This document shows, piece after piece, positions 22,386-32,100 of a stretch of DNA of 64,000 bases (within the stretch, counting starts at the first letter, position 1; each line of letters starts with the position of its first letter). The stretch spans positions 48,068,276 through 48,132,275 of the forward strand of contig NC_087069.1 in NCBI RefSeq assembly GCF_963678635.1, in the 5' to 3' direction. A program made the translations under genes and the position numbers. The notes under the pieces were generated by a model. It was not told the DNA's origin, ran no database searches, and worked only from the letters and a program-made list of their open reading frames with translations. Source of the stretch: Symsagittifera roscoffensis (Eukaryota > Xenacoelomorpha > Acoela > Convolutidae).

Positions 22386-23060
22386 TATTACGCTAGCAAT
22401 ACTATGTGCGCCGGACAAAACGCTTGCTAGGAATAAAGGGTCCTTTCTACTTTCTATCTTAGAAAGTAAATCTAAAAACTCGCTGAGAAATATTTTATTA
22501 GAAAAGAAGTTAGTATGATTTTGCAGCAAGTTGCCTTTTGACTCAATATTTATTTTTTACGGTGAGATTGGAGATATTTTCTCTGAGATTGAATATTATT
22601 TTAGAGAAGGGTTGGGGTGGTTGAGGAGAGTGGTGGTGGTGGTAGAAGAGAAGTTGTTGGGAATTTAGAGAGGGAGGTTGTGGTGGTAGAAGAGATATTG
22701 TTGGGAATGAATTCCCGTAGTTTTGAGCTTCTATTTATACTCAGATAGGGAAATCACGCCACTTTTCCTATCAAATGAGAAGCTACTTCTTACTTCGTAT
22801 TCTCTATTCGTACATTCGTATTTTACGAGAAGAAGGTTTCGTATGCTCGTATTTTACGAGAGGAATCGTTAATATTCGTATTGAATGAGAATAGTCGTTT
22901 CAATTATCAATGCTTAAAACGTTATACGAATTATTCCAATAGCATTTCCCTTCCTTTTGCAAGGGAATAAAAACATATTTCTTTGGTTGTGGTGGCGGCG
23001 TCACATTTTGTGAACGCAATAAAATAATTCATGTTTCTGTTTCTATTTGAAATCAGAACA
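22386..23060 (-). repeat. Element B 5' LTR (675 bp)
   Basis: Partner of 17200-17880 (see there). TATA box at 22732-22739 and AATAAA (minus strand) at + 22494-22499. Followed in sense direction by the primer-binding site. Confidence 0.9.
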
Positions 23061-23139
23061 GTCGGCAGGGGGTCGAATCCCTGAAGTAGGTTAACGTTCG
23101 ACCACCCCGCCCCCCCCTAAATCCGCCCCTGCTTCTATG

Positions 23140-24011
23140 GTTTGCCCGAATCGATCGAAAGGTAATACGCGTTCAGCTCTATTCGAGCCAAGCGGGTTAT
23201 GTTTCCATCGACTCATTTTGGTTTGTTTTGACTAACACGAACGAGAAAAAAAAACAGTGTTCGACTGCTTGAAAAAAGCGCGCCACCTTTTAACCCAATC
23301 GACCCAAACTTTGATCAGAGAAAAAACATGTTGGTCTGTTCGACGCATACGTGCTAGACTCTTTTTCCTTTCCCCCCCACCTCACATAAGCACCATTTTT
23401 ATGGTGTAATGAGGGATTTTACAAGGTTTCCCATGCCAATTTTCGTCACATGTGAACAAAATTTTACTAGTAAATTTTTGCAGGTGCGGGGAAAGGAGAA
23501 AGAGCCGCGTGCTATATTTGAACAAAATCAACAGATGGAAAAATTTGTTCGACTGTTTCTTACTCAAGCGTGCTTTAGTTCGACCGACTCGTCAGATGGA
23601 AAAATCGGATAAACTGTTACAAGCAACGCTATGTTTTGACCGATTTGACTCAAACATGGTACAATCTTACCATTTCTACCGAAGAAGCTGATTTCTCATA
23701 TCGAGTACTTCAACATGGTTCATTTTGGTCGCACACGAAAATTTCCCCGATTTTTTTTGTCTAATTCTTACCTAATGAGACCAAAAATTCGTTCAACTGT
23801 TGATCAGTTCACACTTTTGAAAATTTTTATAGATTTTGATTATGATGCGACGCTTTGTTTTTCAGTGCTGAGTTCTAATTAAAATCGATCAAATCAGGAA
23901 CTAATTTTTTTTCAATTTTTCATTAAAAAAGGGGTAAAGTATGAAAGACCCACACTTCGTTCCAATTGTTGCACAACTACTTGCTCTGTTTAGTTTATGT
24001 TTGGTTTCAAA
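23140..24011. repeat. Non-coding; short MITE-like repeat at 23371-23496
   Basis: 23371-23496 begins CCTTTCCCCCCCACCTCACA and ends TTTTTGCAGGTGCGGGGAAA. Its ends are roughly inverse (CCCCnCACCT versus AGGTGnGGGG). A related copy is at 44425-44560 (CCCCCACCTCACATAAGC ... TTTTTGCAGGTGGCGGGGAA). Flanking sequence has many TTCGAC phrases typical of this region. No gene seen. Confidence 0.5.
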
Positions 24012-24015
24012 TCAT

Positions 24016-24425
24016 TGGAACCTGATCTAAACTATATTTTATGATTGGATAAATTAAATGTTTTACCAATGTAAAGTATTTAATATTAACCAATCATGAT
24101 CCATCTAACTAACAACCCACTTATTTGTAAGTGCTGAAGTTACTTGTAACTTCAGCACCAGAGAGATTTGAATTTAACTTAGAAATTAGTTGGACTCTCC
24201 CGAGCACTTCAGCAGCCGCAATAAACCAGTATACCCTAGATCTATTGAGCCTAGCAGAGACTAGTTAAACAACCTGAGACTAGATAGTATAAGAGTAAGA
24301 TTAGGATCGGTATTAGACTAAGAAGTTGCACGAATCTATCCGGCCGAAAATAAGATAGCGTGACGAGCAGACGGTGTACCCTATCCGAAATTACTCTATG
24401 AGTTATACACTCCAGTCCTAACTCA
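24016..24425 (+). repeat. Element A 5' LTR (410 bp)
   Basis: Begins TGGAACCTGATC, ends CCTAACTCA. No mismatch found with 42523-42932. AATAAA at 24220-24225 follows the TATTTAATATTA stretch (24077-24088, possible TATA-like element) and a perfect 13-bp hairpin at 24131-24158. Confidence 0.92.
24131..24158 (+). promoter_or_regulatory. LTR hairpin with 13-bp perfect stem
   Basis: GTGCTGAAGTTAC-TT-GTAACTTCAGCAC. Also at 42638-42665. In the diverged solo LTR (45332-45359) the stem reads GTGCTGAAATTAC / GTAATTTCAGCAC, so both arms changed in a matching way and pairing is kept. It lies between the TATA-like stretch and the polyadenylation signal, so would fall near the start of R if the promoter guess is right (TAR-like position). 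It could also be a palindromic protein site. Confidence 0.65.
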
Positions 24426-24427
24426 TC

Positions 24428-24445
24428 TGGTGCGACCATAAGTCT
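24428..24445 (+). other. Element A primer-binding site
   Basis: Two nt after the 5' LTR: TGGTGCGACCATAAGTCT. It starts with TGG, and its first 11 nt equal element B's site. The tRNA is not identified. Confidence 0.7.
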
Positions 24446-24513
24446 CGAACAAGACCTTACTAGATTAGAATTAACCAAAAATAGATTAGAAATTAGACAA
24501 AAACATTTACAAA

Positions 24514-24747
24514 ATGTTATACGACAATAATTTAATTGAAATGTCTCTCCGACTCAATAGATCAGAGCCAATATTCCGAACCATAACAGAACTACCCGGA
24601 ATTGGAAGAAGACCTCGAACCAAAGACGACATACGACAAAGTAGAAACTTGCCGTATAGTTATATGATAGTTCGGCAAAAGCCAGAACAAACTTTTATAT
24701 TTCGAATACTACTTGCAATGAATTTAGATTTCCATTTGCAAACATAA
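24514..24747 (+). CDS. Element A leader ORF, 77 aa (uncertain)
   Basis: First ATG after the primer-binding site, open for 77 codons. Contains a basic patch GRRPRTKDD and ends in a hydrophobic segment FIFRILLAMNLDFHL. No family recognised. It could be a genuine short leader product or a chance frame in an AT-rich leader. Confidence 0.3.
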   Translation: MLYDNNLIEMSLRLNRSEPIFRTITELPGIGRRPRTKDDIRQSRNLPYSYMIVRQKPEQTFIFRILLAMNLDFHLQT

Positions 24748-25077
24748 AACCTTGAAGTTACTCTTCAAAATCATTTCAGGCGCTAAACAAAATTAATATT
24801 ATACAATAACGATTGATAAAAAGATCTTAGATCGTTTTCCTAAAACTCTGCAGTATTATACAAAACATGTTTGAAAAATATTTATTGGAAAATAAAAATA
24901 AAAATTAGTAGCATGACAATAAATGGTTAGTAATCATAAATCATCCTGTTGTTCCAGCTTCATCATCTAAAACATAACAGCAATCATGAACCCACTAACA
25001 TCATCAAAACACTAAATCTTTCCTTTACACACATTTAAAATTTTATTAAAACTTAAATTCACTTAATTTTAAAACCA

Positions 25078-25162
25078 GATCATCAAGGCTTATCCTTGGA
25101 TCTTAAATCATTTTCTACTTAATTAAATTTTAAATTTGATCATCAAGGCTTATCCTTGGATC
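25078..25162 (+). repeat. Paired leader stem-loops, 25-nt direct repeat
   Basis: GATCATCAAGGCTTATCCTT plus GGATC occurs exactly at 25078-25102 and 25138-25162. Each copy folds as CAAGG-CTTAT-CCTTG with flanking GATC arms. Twin hairpins exposing the same loop in a retroelement leader are candidates for RNA packaging or dimerisation signals. Further downstream a looser motif TCGAT-x-TAC/CTACC...CCAACCCT appears three times (about 25224, 25438, 25550). Confidence 0.55.
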
Positions 25163-25376
25163 AAACAGAACAACTTTGTTCTCCCCCACCCACTTAATTA
25201 GTGTCTAACGACCTCAAACGTCGATTCACTACCCAACCCTTTCTAAAGACCCAAGACTAATAGAAATTTTTAAACAAAACTAATCATTCAAATTAGGATA
25301 AATAGTGAAGAACTTCGGTTATTCATCCTTCACTTGACCCCCCCTCTTACCAGACCCAGGATAAATCTTAGACTTA

Positions 25377-25498
25377 GTAAGTTTAAAATAGTATCTAACG
25401 AACTACTCGCGTTCTAATTATACCTGAACCTTGTGGATCGATTTACTATTCTCCAACCCTTGAACACAATCACTACCCCTAAGTAAGATTAAGTAAGT
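25377..25498 (+). promoter_or_regulatory. Candidate leader splice donors
   Basis: TTA|GTAAGT at 25377-25382, TAA|GTAAGA at 25483-25488 and TAA|GTAAGT at 25493-25498 are good donor matches in the 5' leader, the usual place of the major donor of retroviruses. Use is inference. They would be needed to express downstream genes by splicing. Confidence 0.35.
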
Positions 25499-25682
25499 TA
25501 ACACCTTAGCTTATACTAGTCACGAGAAAGTAAAAATCATTCTTCGGAATCGATATACTTTTCTCTCCAACCCTGAACAAATAGACCCAGGTTAAGCTAA
25601 CCAAAAAAAAAAATCGTAAGAACTAACAGTTTAAGAAAATAGAAATCATTTAACAACCTTTGCATCCGTCATTCTAAACCTT

Positions 25683-25817
25683 ATGTCATTTAAAAACCTA
25701 GGAAATAAACAAACAATCGTTTTACACAATTGTGAAATAAATAACAAAAAATACGACCTTGTAATCACACCTCATACACAAACAGTTGGATTATTCGCAC
25801 AAAACGACAAACACTAA
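25683..25817 (+). CDS. Element A small leader ORF, 44 aa
   Basis: ATG at 25683, TAA at 25815-25817, with a protein-like composition (KQTIVLHNCEINNKKYDLVI). It overlaps the first part of the ATG-less basic ORF (25745-26149) in the -1 frame relationship. I saw no canonical slippery heptamer in the overlap. Function unknown. Confidence 0.35.
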   Translation: MSFKNLGNKQTIVLHNCEINNKKYDLVITPHTQTVGLFAQNDKH

Positions 25818-26149
25818 AAAGAAAAATAATAACTAAACAAAGACAAATAACACGAAAAAGATTTTCAAAAAATCGAAACGCATTTTCAGAATCAGAAACC
25901 AACAGTTTAGACGAACTTTACAAACTAAAAGAATCAATAGATAAAAATTGTCCACTTCACGATCAACTATATTTTTCTGACTCAGAAACAACTTCAAATT
26001 CATCAAAAAGAGGAAAAAGAAGAATAAAAAAGCAGTATAAACACAAACCAGTACATTTATACAATTGGAATCAACCAATTCGACACATTAATAATTACAT
26101 ATTAACAGTCATCGAACGAAAAAATGAGCTCAACGCACACCCCAGGTGA
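25745..26149 (+). CDS. Element A ATG-less basic ORF, 134 codons
   Basis: Open from after TAA 25742-25744 to TGA at 26147-26149 and contains no methionine codon. It overlaps the gag-pol ATG (26124) by 26 nt. The first third is extremely basic (RTKRQTLKRKIITKQRQITR), the middle acidic (SESETNSLDELYKLKESID), and a second basic cluster SKRGKRRIKKQYKHKP resembles an Arg/Lys-rich nuclear-localisation or RNA-binding motif. A possible acceptor ATTTTCAG lies at 25889-25896. It would need splicing, frameshifting or non-AUG initiation. It could be a Rev/Tat-like RNA-binding protein, inferred only from composition. Confidence 0.4.
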   Translation, partial: QKIRPCNHTSYTNSWIIRTKRQTLKRKIITKQRQITRKRFSKNRNAFSESETNSLDELYKLKESIDKNCPLHDQLYFSDSETTSNSSKRGKRRIKKQYKHKPVHLYNWNQPIRHINNYILTVIERKNELNAHPR

Positions 26150-29100
26150 AGAAAGTCCAGATGATGATGAAATCTTTCCTTTTATAGTAGACGCAGATAC
26201 TGATAGAGGACAACACATATTTTGTCAAAATCTACTCGTAAATTTATTTGAACCCGGAATCAGTCCATGTAAAACAGAGTTCCCCGATGTAAAAATCAAA
26301 AGACAAATCATAGATCACTATCTAAAAGATATATGCAACATAACACAACAGTATGGAATCTACTCTATAGAATTCACTTCCCCAAACCATAATAATAGAA
26401 CATATACTATTCAAACAGACGATCTTGACTTAGAATTTTCAAAAGTTTTTTCAGAATATATAAAAAGCATCCAATACCATAACTCACAAAGAGCAAACTC
26501 CATTTTCACCAATGAAGTTTTCGCAATAATATATAGTTATATTTCGATATTAGAAAATGAACTCCCATTAACAAATGTCTCACCGACAGAAACATCTAAA
26601 CATTTAAGAGTACGACATGAAATCACACTACTCTCTAGTTATTTAAACATCATTAAAGAAAATTTCACGAAAGACGACGTTTCACAACATACCAAACACG
26701 ATTTACAAAAAATTTTGGCATGGTTCATAATAGATTATTTCACACACAATATTGATTTAATTGCACAAGCAAGAAAAAATTTTAGACCCCAAAATTCGAA
26801 CGATGATACCGCTATCACAGAACAATCAGATTATGTTTGGGACCCCGAATGGTCTCATCCCGCATTTATAAGCTTCCCACAATCAATCTCAAGTCAAGCA
26901 ATAGGTACAATATCTTACATAAGAGATTATGTAAGAGTAATACCATTAACAATTGATGCAACACCATTAAACTATAATACATTTTTACCTGATACACAAA
27001 ATAATAGTTTAAACTCTACAGTCATACACAACGAAAACCTCAATGGAACTAGGAATCTTACTCAACAAGATATACAGACACCATCACACTTCATAAATGA
27101 AGAAATTGTACACACAACAACTACACAACAAAGTATTTCACCAATACGCCCGAATTTAATAACACCAAGAAATACAAATCTTTCACAAACACAAGTAACC
27201 TTACAATCAACCGTTAAACCTTCGGTTGCCCCTAAATATTCACATATGGATTACCAAACATACAGACCCATGACAATACCATCAAAAACACGCAAAACAT
27301 TCACTAGAAACAACTTTGCAGACCATAATTATAATTATACACATCCATCAAAAACAAATTATCAACCACAAAGGAATTTTAATCAATATACAAAACCTCG
27401 AAACTGGGATAACCCAATGGCCCAATATAATTCCAAAAATTTTCAACCAAATCCTCCACAGGATCGCAGTGAAAATTACCCATTTTTTCAACAAAATAAA
27501 AATAAAAAACAAACATCTTATCAAATGGATTATTTATCCTCAGATGATGATTTCTTACAACCAGATATATTTGCACAAAATACTCAAGAATATCGTAAAC
27601 AAGGAATACAGAGAACACGTACAAATCATAGAAATTTTTCTCCACAACAAATAGATGCACAACATCAACAACCAATTCAACAACAAAATCTAATTAATAC
27701 ACAATCCTTTCAACCAATTCAACAACAAAATCCAATGACTACACACTCGTATCAAGCATCACAAATGCAAAATGAAATACCACTCCCATATTATCTCCAA
27801 CAACATGAAATAACAAGAAACCAACTTTCAAATTTTTCTCAAATGCCAAATGCAGCAGAATCATTACAAATGACAATGAATCCATACCTTATGGGTGGAT
27901 CATCAATAACATCAAACAAACCCTTAATGGTTTTCACAGGAACAGACCCTGAATACTCTGTAGAAGATTATTTAAATGCAGTAACAGCAAATTTGATTTT
28001 AAATATAGGACCTGAACCAATTAATACGCCACTACATCAAAACTGGATACATCGACGCACAGCGTTAATACAAACAACCTTAGATGGCGCAGCCCAAAAA
28101 TGGTTTTCAGTACTACCTCTAGAAATAAAATCAAACTGGAAAAGATTTACACAAGAATTTTCAAAAATGTTTGACTCCGAAAGAAACAAACAACAACAAA
28201 GAGTTTTATGTAATGAAGTTCGCAGATTATCAAACGAAACCATCAAGCAAATAGCAGTACGAATCGAAACACTAGTTCGAAAAGCATATTCACTAAATAC
28301 ACACGACTATAAAAACACAAAGATGACAGAAATCTTAATGATGACCTTAACACCACAATTAAGGAAAATAGCAATAAAAAAGAGAGCATCTCATCCTTCT
28401 TCAATTCGAGAACCCGATTTAGATTTTCGAAAACTAGTAGACAAATTAGAACAAGCAGAAATCACGATGAAACTAGAAGAAACGGAAAATCTGAAATTAC
28501 AATACGTTAACAGAATTGAAACGACTCCCACTAATATTAATAATATACAGGAATCAGAAACAGACCTCGTTGAAAAAATCACTGAAATACTCAATATTTA
28601 CGAAAAGAACCCGAACTTTAAAGGCAAACCATCTTTCAAAAAATGGTGTAATTATTGCCGACGATACGGACATAGTATTTCCGAATGTAGACAAAAACAG
28701 CAAGATAGTCAAAATAAACCTCAAAAATACAAAGAACCAAATAAATCATTCTATCAATACATGAAAAAAGATCAAAATCTACCAAACAAAAATGTATACA
28801 GCAACAACAGTTCAGGAAAGCCACTTCCGAACAATACAAGTTATACAAGAAATCAATCCCCATATAACTCAAGTTATAGAGGAAGATCACCAGAACGAAG
28901 AAACACGAACAATTCATCACAAAATCACTACAATAGACCAAATAGTCGAAATAACTACTCCAGATCAAATTCAAATACACAACGATTTGTTTCTAGATCT
29001 AATTCCCAACCAAGAAATAACTACTATCCAAACAACCAATCACGAAATTCATCATACAATAGGAATAGAAACTACTCCTATAATCGAAATAGAAGTTATT

Positions 29101-32100
29101 CAAACAACCGAAACCAGAATTACCCGAACAATCAATCAAGGAATAACTCATATAATAGATCGAACTATAACAGACAAAACAATAATTACCAAAACAGATC
29201 GCGAAATAATTCACAAAATCGACACTCAAGTTATAATAATCGTTATAGAAATTATCCCCAATCACCACACCGGAATAATAATCACTATAATAACCCTAAT
29301 AATCGTCATAGAAGCAGTACACCTAAACATCAAAGACAAATCAATCAAGTACAAGCTAACCCAGAAACAACATCAGACCCCCCAGGTATTGATGACACAG
29401 TTACTGATACGTTACAACTCAATCAAATAAATTGTACATCATCAGATTCAGAAAGTGATACAGAAAACACTCTTTCTATCAATATGATAAAAGTCGAAAA
29501 TGACTATGAATCTGTCATATATGAACAACCCTTTCCATCACACATATATGAAAATCAATCAGAATTTCTTCAAAATTATTACACTACACCCATAAATTCC
29601 ACACCAACAACGCAAGAAACAAACGAGATTAACACTACAAATCAAACCAATAAAAAAACCAAAACAAAATGCTTGAATACAAACCACATTTATCAAAATA
29701 TACAAAAAGAACAACCCAAAGAAAAAATTTGGACAATACCATTTCTCTTAGAAAGCCCAAGAAATAAAGAATTTCAACCACCAGACCTTGAAATAGATTT
29801 TTTAATTGATTCAGGAGCAGAATCAAACATAATAAACATCCCCACATGGAATGAAATAAAAACTTTACACCCAAAGCTAACACCTCTTGAAACCTCCAGT
29901 AAACTAGCAACAGCACAAGGATCAACATTGATAAACTACGGAAAAATCCAATTATTTCTCCTCCCTACCAGAACAATGGAACAAAGTAAAATTCTAAATA
30001 AGCCATTTAAACAAATATTCCATATCACTGATATTAAATATAATATCATTGGAATACCATTTATTTCGAAGTATATACCAACAATTAACATCCTAAATAG
30101 TAAAATATTAATCAAAGATAAATATACAAAAACAAAAGAAACATCCTTAACATTTTTTCAAAGATTAAATAAACAACCACCATTCTTTTCAAAATTCTAT
30201 CCGATATTTAACCAACAAAGAAAACACCTGAAACCACTATCAGGAAATATCTATAATTTTTCAATCAAACAAGTTCACCAATATGATAAAGAACAAAACA
30301 AACAAAAATTTTATATGTCAGATTTTGAATTCAAACCTATTCATAAATTTTTCAAAATCACAATCTCTTCAATAAAATATTTGAAAAATTCGAATTCAGA
30401 TATCATTTCCTTACATGTTTATAACAACACACCTTACCAAGTAACATTACCTTTAGGACTTTTAGGATATTGTGAAACCAACGCTACAATATCACCAATA
30501 CACGAAAAAGCCTATCGCGTAAATAATATACTCCAACTACTAGATATTTGCCAATCTACAATTCTTAATGAAGAATTATCTATAAATAAAATAATAAGTA
30601 ACGAAAACAGAAATACGGATTATTTCACAAAAACTCCATATTTCAAACCTACATTCAACATAAGTAACTACACAGAAGACCAACAAAAATTTTTAACAAT
30701 GTTTAATTTCCAACATTCACAAATAACACAAGACGAATTCGAAAAATTAGCCAAACAGCTAATTAAATATTCATCAGTCTATGCAACATCAAAATTCGAT
30801 GTTGGAAAAATCAGTTCATCACTACATCTCCCATTAAAACCAGACGCAATTTTCAAAAAACAGAGAGCAAGTAAAGTACCAATTCACTTACATGATAAAG
30901 TAAACAGATTACTCGATATTTTAGAACAGTACAATATTATATCACCAGTTAATAAAGAAGAACAACCAAAAGGCAACACATTCATCAACCCCGTTATCAT
31001 TCTAGCTAAAGGAGAATCATTAAAAATCGTTCTCGACGCTAGATACCTCAATTCACTCATAGATGAATCAAAATGCAATTGGCCCATTGAACCAATACAA
31101 GTTATTTTAACAAAAATAAACGGCAAATACTTTACAACCGCCGATATGAATAGTGCATACAATCAAATGCCACTAGATGAACAATCACGACGTTTAACAC
31201 AATTTGTTATCGGAAACCAACAATATGAATTCAACCGCTTATTCTATGGAATATCCTTAGGACCAGCAGCATTTTCAGCTTTTATGAGCAAAATTTTTAG
31301 ACCACTAATACTCAAGAAAAACGCAATCACCTATTTAGACGATGTTTTTATGCAATCACAAACAAAAGACGAAATGTTCAATGTTTTAGAAAAATATCAC
31401 CAAATACTTCAGAACGAAAATCTGAAGGCCGCCCCCGATAAATCACACTTCTTTTTGACAAGAGTTAAATTCTTAGGACATAATATAGAAAGAAAAACAA
31501 TCACTCCATTGAAATCACGCATTGACGCTATTCAAAAATTTCAACCACCAACAAATAAAAAGAAAATCCAAGAATTTCTTGGAATGTTAAACTTTTTAAG
31601 TAAATATGTTTATAAAATGCAATTATATCTACGACCATTTTACAACATCCTTAGACAACAAAATAATTTTGAATGGAACACAGAACATCAAACACGATTT
31701 GAAGAAATAAAGAAACTTTTAACTGAACAAATTTCAAACACAATTCCAGATTCAAATCAACCATTCTATGCAATGTGCGATGCTTCGAACTTTGGCATCG
31801 GTGCAGCACTATTACAATCACATAATGGTACAAATAAAATGAACCTCATATCAGCAAATTCTCGATTATTCACTCAAGCAGAGCTACGACTCTCAACTCT
31901 AATGAGAGAATGTACAGCCATAATATATACACTGACAGAATATGAATTTCTGATACTTGGATCACAACATCCCACAGTTTTATTCACAGACCACAAACCA
32001 ATCATTTTTCTTTTCACACAGAAATCTAACCCAAACCACCGAGTTTATAGATTTCAACTAATTCTAATGAAATTTCCAAACTTACATATAGTTTGGACTG

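Larger units (their letters stand above)
17200..23060 (-). mobile_element. LTR element B: envelope-carrying, lacks gag-pol
   Basis: A 5.86-kb element on the minus strand, bounded by LTRs at 22386-23060 (5') and 17200-17880 (3') and flanked by the 4-bp duplication GTCG (17196-17199, 23061-23064). LTR ends in sense orientation are TGTTCTG...GCGTAATA, so TG...TA, not TG...CA. Between the LTRs are a primer-binding site, a 51-aa leader ORF, a 28-codon acidic leader exon with splice donor, a broken glycoprotein gene, an acceptor-bound accessory ORF and a 3' UTR with a direct repeat. No capsid, protease, reverse transcriptase or integrase is present, so it must be mobilised in trans or is a relic. 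Confidence 0.88.
16851..23131. mobile_element. hAT-type MITE, copy 2, split by LTR element B
   Basis: Starts CAGGGCCGCATCT and ends AAATCCGCCCCTG, flanked by an exact 8-bp duplication CTTCTATG (16843-16850 and 23132-23139). The 16851-17199 part matches copy 1 (GTCGAC, GAGCTCTCCC, CACTAAAAAGTCC, GGCGCGCG). The 23061-23131 part supplies the matching end (GTCGGCAGGGGGTCGAATCCC). The break falls where GTCG is duplicated around element B. Without the insert it is about 416 bp, like copy 1 (413 bp). Confidence 0.88.

Noticed and set aside
25745-25817. -1 frameshift from the 44-aa ORF into the basic ORF
   Set aside because: Frames would allow it, but no X XXY YYZ slippery heptamer in phase was found, so it is not claimed.
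27316-29430. 112- and 212-codon ORFs inside gag-pol in another frame
   Set aside because: By-products of the Asn/Gln-rich low-complexity gag coding sequence, with no independent evidence.
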